Part shown: positions 26,275-34,853 of the stretch, one piece after another
How positions within the stretch are numbered: position 1 is the stretch's first letter
How the letters are laid out: each line of letters begins with the position of its first letter
Program-made: the position numbers and the translations under genes
Assembly: GCA_023460795.1 (NCBI GenBank)
Contig: JAEWPC010000007.1
Span: forward strand, 1-64,000
Length of the DNA: 64,000 bases
Reading direction: 5' to 3'
Origin: Bacillota bacterium
GTDB lineage: Bacteria > Bacillota > Bacilli > Paenibacillales > Paenibacillaceae
Notes under the pieces: model-generated
The model's input: only the letters and a program-made list of their open reading frames with translations
The model's database searches: none
Told to the model about the DNA's origin: nothing

Positions 26275-27165
26275 ATGGATAACATGGTCGCGCAACCGAC
26301 GCTGGTCATTATTACGGGTATGTCGGGGGCGGGCAAGACGATCGCGGTGCAAAGTCTCGAGGATCTCGGATTTTTCTGCGTCGATAATTTACCGCCGGTG
26401 CTCATTCCTAAGTTCGCGGAGTTAATCGAGCAGTCGCAAGGGCGCATTGCGAAAGTCGCGCTCGTCATCGACTTGCGAGGGCGCGAGTTTTTCACGGCGC
26501 TCTCGGAATCGCTTAATTATATTCGCGAGCATTACACGATCCATTACGAGATTCTGTTCCTCGATGCGACGGACAGCGTTCTCGTTCAGCGTTACAAGGA
26601 GAGCCGCCGCAGACATCCGCTGGCGCCGGAGGGAATGCCGCTGGACGGCATTCGGTCGGAGCGGAAGCTGCTCGAGGATCTGAAGGGCTGGGCTACGCAG
26701 GTCATCGATACGAGCAACTTGAAGCCGGTGGCGTTGAAAGAGAGAATCATCGGAAGGTTCACGGACCCGGGTAGCAACAACATCTCGATCAACTTGACTT
26801 CGTTCGGCTTCAAATACGGCGTGCCGATCGACGCCGATCTGATCTTCGACGTGCGGTTTCTTCCGAATCCGCATTACGTGGAGCAGTTGCGTCCGAAGAC
26901 CGGGCAGGAGCCCGAGGTGTACGATTACGTCATGAAATGGCCGGAGACGCAGACGTTCCTATCCAAGCTGCTCGACATGCTGCAATATTTAATCCCGCTT
27001 TATCATAAGGAAGGCAAAAGCCAAGTTGTCATCGGAATCGGGTGCACCGGAGGCAAACATCGGTCCGTAGCGATCGCGGAATATCTAGGACGAAGACTCG
27101 GGTCTAGCGAGACGGAGCATATCCGGGTCAGTCATCGCGATTCGGACCGCGACAGGCAGAATTGA
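26275..27165 (+). CDS. rapZ: RNase adapter RapZ (YvcJ) nucleotide-binding protein
   Basis: P-loop protein of the YvcJ/RapZ family. The 296 residues contain Walker A GMSGAGKT at 15-22, DLGFFCVDNLPP near 34, and C-terminal GIGCTGGKHRSVAIAEYL near 255, the signature region for ligand binding. In E. coli it controls GlmZ RNA; in Bacillus YvcJ hydrolyses GTP and affects competence. ATG 26275 follows GGGAGAGG; the longer upstream frame lacks support. It is coupled to yvcK: GAGGTGG just after its stop serves as that gene's ribosome site. Confidence 0.93.
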   Translation: MDNMVAQPTLVIITGMSGAGKTIAVQSLEDLGFFCVDNLPPVLIPKFAELIEQSQGRIAKVALVIDLRGREFFTALSESLNYIREHYTIHYEILFLDATDSVLVQRYKESRRRHPLAPEGMPLDGIRSERKLLEDLKGWATQVIDTSNLKPVALKERIIGRFTDPGSNNISINLTSFGFKYGVPIDADLIFDVRFLPNPHYVEQLRPKTGQEPEVYDYVMKWPETQTFLSKLLDMLQYLIPLYHKEGKSQVVIGIGCTGGKHRSVAIAEYLGRRLGSSETEHIRVSHRDSDRDRQN

Positions 27166-27175
27166 GGTGGCGCCA

Positions 27176-28165
27176 GTGAAAGGGCAACAAGATCTTCCGC
27201 GTATGCCGCGGATCGTCGTCATCGGAGGCGGCACGGGATTGTCGGTCATGCTGCGCGGATTGAAGCAAAAGCCGCTCGACATTACCGCCATCGTAACGGT
27301 CGCCGATGACGGCGGAAGCTCGGGCAGATTGCGCGAAGAGATGCAGATGCCGCCGCCCGGGGATATTCGCAACGTGCTGACGGCGCTCGCGGACACGGAA
27401 CCGTTGATGGAAGAGGTGCTGAAGTACCGATTCAGCAACGGCACCGGGCTTGCGGGACACAGCTTGGGCAATTTGATTCTGGCTGCCATGACCGACATTA
27501 CGGGCGACTTCGTAACGGGAATTACGGAGCTTAGCCGGATCTTCGCGGTTAACGGCAGGGTTCTTCCCGCGGCCAATCAAGCGATCGTGCTGAAGGCCGA
27601 GATGGCGGACGGTTCGATCGTCGTCGGAGAGTCGACGATTCCGAAGTCGGGGCAACCGATCCGCCGGGTGTTCATCGAGCCTCCTAACGTGGAGCCGCTC
27701 CGGGAAGCCGTCGATGCGCTGCGGCAGGCCGATGCGATCCTGATCGGGCCGGGAAGCCTATATACGAGCATTATTCCTAATCTTATCGTACCGAAGCTGG
27801 CAGAGGCGATCGTCGGCTCGGATGCGGTGAAGCTGTTCGTCTGCAACGTCATGACGCAGCCGGGAGAAACGGACAATTATTCCGTTAGCGATCATTTGGT
27901 AGCCATTCATAAGCATATCGGGCATCATTTATTCGATTACGTGATCGTGAACGACGGTGAAATTCCGCCTCAAGTCCAAAACTTGTATGCCGAGAAAGGC
28001 TCCAAAGCCGTCCATCTCGACTTGGACGAGGTAACGAGGCGTGGCTATAAAGTGATCGCCGACAAGCTGGTGCTATTCCGTACGTATTTGCGCCACGATG
28101 CCGCTAGATTAAGCGAACATATTTATCAGCTCGTTGAAGATTGGATGATTCGAAAGGGTGACTAA
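27176..28165 (+). CDS. yvcK: YvcK (gluconeogenesis factor, CofD-like)
   Basis: A 329-residue UDP-sugar-binding protein needed in Bacillus for growth on gluconeogenic carbon sources and for cell shape. It shows IVVIGGGTGLSVMLRGLK near the N-terminus, TVADDGGSSGRLREE near 40 and IGPGSLYTSIIPNLIV near 185, as in CofD-like proteins. GTG 27176 is chosen because GAGGTGG lies at 27164-27170; GTG 27167 would be inside that site. Sits in rapZ-yvcK-whiA, an arrangement conserved in Firmicutes. Confidence 0.94.
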   Translation: MKGQQDLPRMPRIVVIGGGTGLSVMLRGLKQKPLDITAIVTVADDGGSSGRLREEMQMPPPGDIRNVLTALADTEPLMEEVLKYRFSNGTGLAGHSLGNLILAAMTDITGDFVTGITELSRIFAVNGRVLPAANQAIVLKAEMADGSIVVGESTIPKSGQPIRRVFIEPPNVEPLREAVDALRQADAILIGPGSLYTSIIPNLIVPKLAEAIVGSDAVKLFVCNVMTQPGETDNYSVSDHLVAIHKHIGHHLFDYVIVNDGEIPPQVQNLYAEKGSKAVHLDLDEVTRRGYKVIADKLVLFRTYLRHDAARLSEHIYQLVEDWMIRKGD

Positions 28166-28168
28166 GGC

Positions 28169-29104
28169 ATGTCTTTCGCGGCACAAACGAAAAAAGAGCT
28201 AACGATGGTCGTCGCGGACGGCTGTTGCGAGCGTGCCGAGCTATCCGCGCTCATCCGCATGAACGGTACCGTAGCGTTGACCGGCAAACGCGTCGTGCTG
28301 GACATCGCGACGGAGAACGCGGCGATTTCGCGCAGAATCTACACGCTGCTTAAGCGCCATTATAACGTCCCTACCGAATTGCTCGTCCGCAAAAAGATGC
28401 GATTGAAAAAGAACAACGTCTATGTTGTCCGGATTCCCGCCGGCGTGGAAGAAATCTTGAAGGAACTGTCGATCACGACGGAAGGCTTCAACTTCCACCC
28501 CAGCATCGATAAGAATCTGATTAAGAAGCCTTGCTGCAAGAGAGCGTATTTGCGCGGCGCGTTCTTGGCCGGAGGTTCGGTCAACAACCCGGAAGGTTCG
28601 TCGTACCATCTGGAGATCGCTTCCTTGTACGAGGAGCATTGCCAGGCGCTTGTCGAACTCGCGAATAAGTTCCAGCTTAACGCGAGGTTCATCGAGCGTA
28701 AAAAAGGCTTCGTTCTTTATATTAAAGAAGGCGAGAAAATTATCGAGTTTCTTAGCATTATCGGAGCTCATCAAGCGCTGTTCAAATTCGAAGACGTCCG
28801 GATCATGAGAGACATGCGCAACTCGGTCAACCGGATCGTGAATTGCGAGACCGCAAACCTGAATAAGACGATCGGCGCCGCGGTTCGGCAGATCGACAAC
28901 ATAAAGCTGCTGCAGAAAGAAGTCGGTTTGCACAATTTGCCGGATAAACTACGCGAAGTCGCGGAGATCAGGCTACAGCATCCCGACATGAACCTGAAGG
29001 AAGTCGGCGATCTGCTCAAGGGTCAAGTAAGCAAGTCCGGGGTTAACCACAGGCTGAGAAAACTGGATGAATGGGCTGAAAAAATCCGAAACGGCGGCGC
29101 ATAA
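28169..29104 (+). CDS. whiA: WhiA family DNA-binding protein
   Basis: A 311-residue protein with an N-terminal homing-endonuclease-like (LAGLIDADG) fold without catalytic function (for example KRAYLRGAFLAGGSVNNPEGSSYHLEI, near 130) and a C-terminal HTH near 245-305 (NLPDKLREVAEIRLQ, LLKGQVSKSGVNHRLRKL). In Streptomyces it drives sporulation; in Bacillus it affects cell division and chromosome segregation. ATG 28169 overlaps the region just after the yvcK stop. Confidence 0.94.
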   Translation: MSFAAQTKKELTMVVADGCCERAELSALIRMNGTVALTGKRVVLDIATENAAISRRIYTLLKRHYNVPTELLVRKKMRLKKNNVYVVRIPAGVEEILKELSITTEGFNFHPSIDKNLIKKPCCKRAYLRGAFLAGGSVNNPEGSSYHLEIASLYEEHCQALVELANKFQLNARFIERKKGFVLYIKEGEKIIEFLSIIGAHQALFKFEDVRIMRDMRNSVNRIVNCETANLNKTIGAAVRQIDNIKLLQKEVGLHNLPDKLREVAEIRLQHPDMNLKEVGDLLKGQVSKSGVNHRLRKLDEWAEKIRNGGA

Positions 29105-29130
29105 GCGTATAGCAAATTAGGTTTATTCAA

Positions 29131-29139
29131 TGTTATAAT
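29131..29139 (+). promoter_or_regulatory. Extended -10 promoter upstream of the HPr/Crh gene
   Basis: TGTTATAAT matches an extended -10 (TGnTATAAT). No good -35 hexamer is seen at the usual distance. The -10 lies about 66 nt before the ATG at 29205. Confidence 0.6.
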
Positions 29140-29204
29140 AGCTAAGAAACGATGCTCGGGGTTCCGAAGATGCGGGACGATTAAAGATAGGGGGTAGCCG
29201 TTCC

Positions 29205-29474
29205 ATGACGAGACAGCCGGTGGTTGTTCGGCTAAAAACGGGGCTTCACGCCAGACCGGCGGCACTGTTCGTGCAAGAAGCCAATAAATTCTCCTCTGAT
29301 GTGTTCGTGGAGAAGGATGACAAGAAAGTTAACGCCAAAAGCATCATGGGAATTATGAGTCTCGCGATTAGTTCCGGTACAGAGGTCGCAATCAGCGCAG
29401 AAGGTTCTGACGCAGAGCAAGCTGTAACCGCTTTAGTGCAATTAGTCAGCAAAGAAGAGCTCGAGAACCAATAA
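29205..29474 (+). CDS. crh: HPr-family phosphocarrier in the crh position (Crh-like, but with His15)
   Basis: An 89-residue HPr fold. His15 is present in GLHARPAA, where Bacillus Crh has Gln, and Ser46 is present in NAKSIMGIMSL. The rest is closer to Crh: VRLKTGL, ALFVQEANKFSSDVFVEKD. The position directly after whiA is that of crh. With His15 the protein could accept phosphate from enzyme I as well as be phosphorylated on Ser46 by HprK (inference). Whether a separate ptsH-ptsI pair exists elsewhere cannot be seen. Confidence 0.88.
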   Translation: MTRQPVVVRLKTGLHARPAALFVQEANKFSSDVFVEKDDKKVNAKSIMGIMSLAISSGTEVAISAEGSDAEQAVTALVQLVSKEELENQ

Positions 29475-29487
29475 ATCTATACGGCCT

Positions 29488-29511
29488 AAAGCTCCCGAGC
29501 GGGAGCTTTTT
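29488..29511 (+). terminator. Terminator after the HPr/Crh gene
   Basis: AAAGCTCCC pairs with GGGAGCTTT around loop GAGC, followed by T. Confidence 0.9.
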
Positions 29512-29520
29512 GCATCGGGA

Positions 29521-29586
29521 TACACGAAAGCCAGAGTTGCTGCATAGGGTTGATTCCCGTTGCGGCACTCTGGCTTTGTCCGTGTA
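29521..29586. other. Long imperfect inverted repeat between crh and sda
   Basis: TACACG plus AAAGCCAGAGT (29521-29537) pair with ACTCTGGCTTT and CGTGTA (29567-29586), with three unpaired bases in the second arm. It lies past the crh terminator and past the sda terminator, so no clear transcript runs through it. Confidence 0.6.
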
Positions 29587-29596
29587 TAGGGGCAAA

Positions 29597-29626
29597 CAAA
29601 AACCGCACTCCGATAAGGGGTGCGGT
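29597..29626 (-). terminator. Terminator of sda (minus strand)
   Basis: ACCGCACCCC pairs with GGAGTGCGGT on the minus strand, followed by TTTTTGTTT. It lies 17 nt past the sda stop. Confidence 0.88.
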
Positions 29627-29642
29627 ACAAGTCGATCAAATA

Positions 29643-29903
29643 TTAGGCTTCTTGATAGGAGTCCAGTTGACGCATCGAGATGGCTTCTTCCAGCAATTCA
29701 ATAAACTCCGCCGAAAGGTTCATCTTCTTCGCTTCCCGGTATACTTCCAGCAGATGTTCATCTCTTAGCGGACGAAGCAGTGAAGCTTTATCGCTCAGCC
29801 GACGAGCGGCAATCGTATCGATAGGTCTGTGGCTGGATGGCTGGTAAGGTATATTCGGTTCTGACTGGTCACTTACAACGTACGGATAGGACCGTTGGTT
29901 CAT
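29643..29903 (-). CDS. sda: Sporulation histidine kinase inhibitor Sda, N-terminally extended
   Basis: An 86-residue protein whose residues about 47-80 (LRDEHLLEVYREAKKMNLSA, EFIELLEEAI) match the Sda helical hairpin. Sda blocks KinA/KinB autophosphorylation to stop sporulation when replication is disturbed. Bacillus Sda has only about 46-52 residues; here about 40 extra N-terminal residues precede the domain, with a conserved-looking DTIAARRLSDKASLLRP stretch. ATG 29903 has GAGGGGG 6 nt upstream. Its own terminator follows. I see no DnaA boxes in its promoter region. Confidence 0.87.
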   Translation of the reverse strand: MNQRSYPYVVSDQSEPNIPYQPSSHRPIDTIAARRLSDKASLLRPLRDEHLLEVYREAKKMNLSAEFIELLEEAISMRQLDSYQEA

Positions 29904-30055
29904 GCAGATCCCCCTCTTCCATAGTTCCTAGGTGCTGACTAGAACTGGAGGTTTATGGTATTCCCTCTTATGCTAGCATACCATGGATTGTTCGGACGGG
30001 AGAGGGGGCATTCAAAGATTTGAATTGTTGTTGACAGTTCGAGAATGTTGTGGTA

Positions 30056-30643
30056 TTAGCCGCCGATTTTATCGATGACTTTGTCGATTAGGCCGTATTC
30101 GCGCGCGGTTTCTGCTTCCATGAAGTTGTCGCGATCCGTATCTTTCTCGATCCGTTCGATCGGTTGACCGGTACGCTCGGCGAGAATGGCGTTCAGTTTA
30201 TCGCGCATCTTGAGGATGCGTCTAGCGCGGATTTCGATATCGCTGGCTTGGCCTTCCGCACCGCCGAGAGGCTGGTGGATCATGACCTCGCTGTTAGGCA
30301 GCGCGAAACGCTTGCCTTTGGCGCCCGCCGCGAGCAGGAACGCGCCCATCGAAGCGGCCATACCCACGCAGATGGTGGACACGTCGGGTTTAATGAATTG
30401 CATCGTATCGTAGATGGCCATCCCGGAAGTAATGGAGCCTCCGGGACTGTTGATGTAGAGGTGGATGTCCTTCTCCGGATCCTCGGCCGCAAGGAACAGC
30501 AGCTGAGCGATAATGGAGTTGGCGACAACGTCGTTCACCGGCGTGCCTAGGAATACGATGCGGTCTTTCAATAGACGGGAATAGATGTCATAGGCTCTTT
30601 CCCCGCGGTTGCTTTGTTCAACGACCATTGGAATGAAACTCAT
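30056..30643 (-). CDS. clpP: ATP-dependent Clp protease proteolytic subunit
   Basis: Serine protease that forms the 14-mer barrel used with ClpC, ClpX and ClpE. The 195 residues begin MSFIPMVVEQ. Catalytic Ser sits in GMAASMGAFLLAAG near 98, His in VMIHQPLGG near 123 and Asp in DTDRDNFM near 172. GAGGAGGG lies 7 nt upstream of the start at 30643; an upstream frame extension would cross the promoter. A CtsR box overlaps the -35 element, so heat-shock control is expected. Confidence 0.97.
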   Translation of the reverse strand: MSFIPMVVEQSNRGERAYDIYSRLLKDRIVFLGTPVNDVVANSIIAQLLFLAAEDPEKDIHLYINSPGGSITSGMAIYDTMQFIKPDVSTICVGMAASMGAFLLAAGAKGKRFALPNSEVMIHQPLGGAEGQASDIEIRARRILKMRDKLNAILAERTGQPIERIEKDTDRDNFMEAETAREYGLIDKVIDKIGG

Positions 30644-30674
30644 TAGACGTCCCTCCTCATGATTTGGTTTTCTT

Positions 30675-30703
30675 ATCATAGCGAAATCGCGATCAAAAGT
30701 CAA
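30675..30703 (-). promoter_or_regulatory. SigA promoter of clpP
   Basis: On the minus strand TTGACT and TATGAT are 17 nt apart. The -35 falls inside the CtsR box. Confidence 0.85.
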
Positions 30704-30714
30704 AGAACGTCAAA
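30698..30714 (+). promoter_or_regulatory. CtsR operator
   Basis: AGTCAAA-GAA-CGTCAAA matches the tandem heptad consensus RGTCAAA-NAN-RGTCAAA with one mismatch. The overlap with the -35 of clpP fits repression by CtsR. The heptads read on the plus strand, opposite to clpP. Confidence 0.85.
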
Positions 30715-30843
30715 CACTTGCGTTATTACCACTATGCTTGCCCTCCGATGCGCATTCCAATCGATTGGCGGAAATGTTTTCGTTAGGGTTCTATCAAAGA
30801 ACGGAGTGTCGGAATAGCGGAATTCATGCCGTTAGGCGAAGAC

Positions 30844-30873
30844 AAAAAAACCGACCGTATGGAACGGTCGGTT
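30844..30873 (-). terminator. Terminator of tRNA-Arg
   Basis: On the minus strand AACCGACCGT pairs with ACGGTCGGTT around TCCAT, followed by a T run. It lies 46 nt after the tRNA. Confidence 0.9.
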
Positions 30874-30918
30874 ATGCTGTATGCTAATGATTGGCTTGTA
30901 CGTCGTACAAGCAGGTAT

Positions 30919-30993
30919 TGGCGCGCCCGCGAGGAATCGAACCTCGATCTCAGGCTCCGGAGGCCTACGTCATATCCGTTGGACCACGGGCGC
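30919..30993 (-). tRNA. tRNA-Arg (CCG)
   Basis: A 75-nt cloverleaf with encoded CCA on the minus strand. The acceptor stem GCGCCCG pairs with CGGGCGC, discriminator G. The anticodon loop CTCCGGA gives anticodon CCG. It has its own terminator. Confidence 0.95.
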
Positions 30994-31092
30994 ACATCCC
31001 AATAGGACAGCAAAAAATATTATAGTTCATCCGCGTTATAAAATCAAGTAAGCAAGACCGTGTAAATTTGTGAAAATCGTGTACGTTTGCTG

Positions 31093-31121
31093 TTGCATCG
31101 TTCCGGGATTTTCGTTAAAAT
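31093..31121 (+). promoter_or_regulatory. SigA promoter of the cggR-gapA operon
   Basis: TTGCAT and TAAAAT are separated by 17 nt. The CggR repeats begin 6 nt after the -10, at the expected transcription start. Confidence 0.8.
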
Positions 31122-31124
31122 AGT

Positions 31125-31164
31125 GGTGGGACTTAAAGAGTAATGGTGGGACGATTCGCGTCCA
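31125..31164 (+). promoter_or_regulatory. CggR operator (direct repeats)
   Basis: GGTGGGAC occurs twice, with the GGGAC cores at 31128 and 31148, exactly 20 bp apart. The Bacillus CggR operator has two CGGGACN6TGTC half-sites at the same 20-bp period. The second half-site here reads GGGACGATTCGCGTC. The place just after the -10 suits a roadblock or occlusion repressor relieved by fructose-1,6-bisphosphate. Confidence 0.82.
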
Positions 31165-31226
31165 GCGAATCGCATCGCATGATTGCCGAGGATTGACTGT
31201 CGGTCTCCGGGAGGAAACGCGGATCC

Positions 31227-32249
31227 ATGCGAAAAATCGTAGACATTCAGAAAAAGCTGATTCCGGACATCCTCCAGACGATGGAGAAGCGGTACGACAT
31301 TCTGCGTCATATCTTCGTGACGGGAACGATCGGCCGCCGTACGCTGGCGAATAGCGTAGACTTGACGGAGCGCGTGCTGCGGACGGAGCTTGAAGTGCTT
31401 CGGGCGCAAGGACTGCTCGAGATCGGAACTTCCGGGATGACGTTAAGCGACTCCGGAAGGCAGCTCGTAGAAGAGATGGAGCCGATCGTCAAGGAAGTGT
31501 TCGGGCTGTCGGACCTGGAAGAAGCGGTGCGCCAAGCTTTCGGGCTGAAGCGGGTCGTTATCGTGCCGGGAGATTCCGACGCCTCCGATCATATTAAACG
31601 CGAGTTAGGGCGTGCGGGCAGCCGCGTGTTGCGCGAAAGCTTATCCTCGGGAGATGTCGTCGCGGTAATGGGCGGATCGACGATGGCCAGAATGGCGTCG
31701 CAGTTCGCGGTGCCGGCGCAGCTTCGCGATAACTGGTTCGTGCCGGCGCGCGGAGGTCTAGGCGAAAGCGTGGATTACCAAGCGAACACGATCGCGGCGG
31801 AGTTGGCTAAGCGAGCCGGGGCCAGGTACCGGATGCTTCACGTTCCGGATCACCTCAGCGAGGAAGCGTACGTCACGCTCATGCAAGAGCCGAACGTGCG
31901 CGAGGTCGTCGACATGATCCGAAGCGCCAGGATCGTCGTTCACGGGATCGGGGACGCTATGACGATGGCGGGAAGGCGTAAGCTTAGCGACGTGACGAAG
32001 AGCGAGCTGCTTAAAGACGGCGCGCTGGCGGAAGCGTTCGGCTACTACTTCGACCGCAGCGGCAAAGTCGTGCATCGGATGGCTACGGCGGGCTTGCGGC
32101 TCGAGGACATCGAAGCGGCGGGCATCGTCATCGGGATCGCCGGCGGACGGAGCAAAGGCGAAGCGATCGCGTCGGTTATGCGATTCGGGCATGACGACGT
32201 GCTGGTAACGGACGAAGCGGGCGCCGAAGAAGCGCTTAAGCACATCTGA
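31227..32249 (+). CDS. cggR: Central glycolytic genes regulator CggR
   Basis: SorC/DeoR-type repressor of the glycolytic operon, induced by fructose-1,6-bisphosphate in Bacillus. The 340 residues start with a winged-helix region (QTMEKRYDILRHIFVTGTIGRRTLAN, near 17-40) and continue with the sugar-phosphate-binding fold: VVAVMGGSTMARMASQ near 150 and GIGDAMTMAGRRKL near 240. IAGGRSKGEAIASVM near the end is typical. It lies upstream of gapA-pgk-tpiA-gpmI-eno, the usual order. Confidence 0.93.
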   Translation: MRKIVDIQKKLIPDILQTMEKRYDILRHIFVTGTIGRRTLANSVDLTERVLRTELEVLRAQGLLEIGTSGMTLSDSGRQLVEEMEPIVKEVFGLSDLEEAVRQAFGLKRVVIVPGDSDASDHIKRELGRAGSRVLRESLSSGDVVAVMGGSTMARMASQFAVPAQLRDNWFVPARGGLGESVDYQANTIAAELAKRAGARYRMLHVPDHLSEEAYVTLMQEPNVREVVDMIRSARIVVHGIGDAMTMAGRRKLSDVTKSELLKDGALAEAFGYYFDRSGKVVHRMATAGLRLEDIEAAGIVIGIAGGRSKGEAIASVMRFGHDDVLVTDEAGAEEALKHI

Positions 32250-32260
32250 AGCCAAGATGC

Positions 32261-32446
32261 GAAATAACAGCAAATCGGCAGTTATATTCACCTAATTGAC
32301 TACAATCTACGAAATAACAACGAATCGATCGTTATTTTCCATGATATCACGTAAATCCGGCGGAGGATCGGGAAATAACTGCAAATGATTGTTATTTTAC
32401 GGACACGGTTGTCGGCTCGAATAATAACTGCAAATGGTTGTTAATC
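32261..32446. repeat. Cluster of four imperfect palindromes (AAATAAC...GTTATTT)
   Basis: Four ~27-bp units lie at 32261-32288, 32311-32338, 32372-32398 and 32420-32446. Each has AATAAC, a short centre such as TGCAAATGAT, then GTTATTT or a close variant; units are 48-61 bp apart. They fill much of the 276-bp gap between cggR and gapA, the only sizeable unexplained stretch there. Each unit could form a stem of 7 to 8 bp. Confidence 0.8.
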
Positions 32447-32525
32447 GTTAAGGAAGTTGTCTCGGCGCGATTCCGCGCTTGACATAGATCAAAATTAGAG
32501 TGGTCATCACAAGGAGGAAACCCCA

Positions 32526-33530
<1,005 letters not shown>

Positions 33531-33552
33531 TATAGCATTGCGTAGCTTCCGG

Positions 33553-33613
33553 ATCCCCCTCTTGGAGGGGGATTGCCAGGGAGTTGCCCCTCGGACACCC
33601 GTCATGGGTGTCC
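33553..33613 (+). other. Two GC-rich hairpins between gapA and pgk
   Basis: ATCCCCCTC/GAGGGGGAT (33553-33573) and GGACACCC/GGGTGTCC (33593-33613) are not followed by T runs. They could protect or process the operon mRNA (inference). Confidence 0.55.
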
Positions 33614-33659
33614 TGCTTCATGGATAGGCGATATGGAAGTTACCGAGGAGGAGTCGTAC

Positions 33660-34841
33660 TTGAATAAGAAAAGCGTAAGAGATGTTGAGGTTGCCGGCAA
33701 AAAGGTGCTCGTTCGCGTAGACTTTAACGTTCCGCTCGAGAACGGTGCGATTACGGACGATACGCGTATTCGCGAAACGCTCCCGACGATTCGCTACTTA
33801 ATCGAGAAAGGCGCGAAAGTCATTCTGGCGAGCCATCTTGGCCGTCCGAACGGCGAAGTGGTCGAAGGCCTTCGCTTGACGCCTGTAGCCACTCGCTTGT
33901 CCGAATTGCTCGGCAAACCGGTCGTGAAATCGGACGAAGTCGTCGGCGCGGCGGTCAAAGCGAAAGCTGACGCTCTGAACAGCGGAGACGTATTGCTGCT
34001 TGAGAACGTTCGTTTCGAAGCTGGAGAAGAGAAGAACGATGCAGGATTGGCGAAAGCGTTCGCCGAGCTTGCCGACCTGTACGTGAACGACGCGTTCGGT
34101 GCAGCTCACCGTGCTCATGCTTCTACCGAAGGCGTTGCGCATCATCTTCCTGCCGTATCCGGCTTGCTGATGGAGAAAGAGCTCGACGTGCTCGGCAAAG
34201 CGCTGAACAACCCCGAGCGTCCTTTCACCGCGATCGTCGGCGGCTCCAAAGTTAAAGATAAAATCGACGTCATCAATAAAATGATCGAAATCGCCGACAA
34301 CATCATCATTGGCGGCGGCTTGTCTTACACGTTCTTCAAAGCGCAAGGCCATGAAATCGGCCTCTCGCTGTGCGATAACTCCAAGCTTGACCTCGTACTC
34401 GAGTTCATGGAGAAGGCAAAGAAGCTCGGCAAGAACTTCTACCTGCCAGTCGACATCGTTGTATCCGAAAGCTTCAAAGAAGCTGTTAACATGGATATCG
34501 TCGGAATCGACGGCATTCCTTCGAACAAGGAAGGCGTCGATATCGGTCCGAAGACGCGCGAGATCTACGCGGAAGTGATCAAGAACTCCAAGCTGGTCGT
34601 CTGGAACGGACCGATGGGCGTATTCGAAGTCGACGACTTCGCAAGCGGTACGCGCGCGGTTGCTCAAGCATGTGCGACAACGGCGGGTTACACGGTTATC
34701 GGCGGCGGGGACTCCGCGGCGGCAGCCGAGAAGTTCAAGCTGGCCGATAAGATGGATCATATCTCGACGGGCGGCGGCGCATCGCTGGAGTTCATGGAAG
34801 GCAAGGCTCTTCCTGGCGTAGTCGCGCTGAACGACAAATAG
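33660..34841 (+). CDS. pgk: Phosphoglycerate kinase
   Basis: Transfers phosphate from 1,3-bisphosphoglycerate to ADP. The 393 residues are of normal length. Motifs: KVLVRVDFNVPLENG near 20, SHLGRPNGE near 63, and the C-terminal GGGDSAAAAEKF, with STGGGASLEFMEGKALPG. TTG 33660 is chosen because GAGGAGGAG ends 6 nt before; the in-frame extension from 33573 begins inside the hairpin region. Confidence 0.96.
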   Translation: MNKKSVRDVEVAGKKVLVRVDFNVPLENGAITDDTRIRETLPTIRYLIEKGAKVILASHLGRPNGEVVEGLRLTPVATRLSELLGKPVVKSDEVVGAAVKAKADALNSGDVLLLENVRFEAGEEKNDAGLAKAFAELADLYVNDAFGAAHRAHASTEGVAHHLPAVSGLLMEKELDVLGKALNNPERPFTAIVGGSKVKDKIDVINKMIEIADNIIIGGGLSYTFFKAQGHEIGLSLCDNSKLDLVLEFMEKAKKLGKNFYLPVDIVVSESFKEAVNMDIVGIDGIPSNKEGVDIGPKTREIYAEVIKNSKLVVWNGPMGVFEVDDFASGTRAVAQACATTAGYTVIGGGDSAAAAEKFKLADKMDHISTGGGASLEFMEGKALPGVVALNDK

Positions 34842-34853
34842 GAGCGAAATCCA

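Noticed and set aside
32261..32446. CRISPR-like array
   Set aside because: Only four imperfect palindromic units with uneven spacing; no cas genes in the window.
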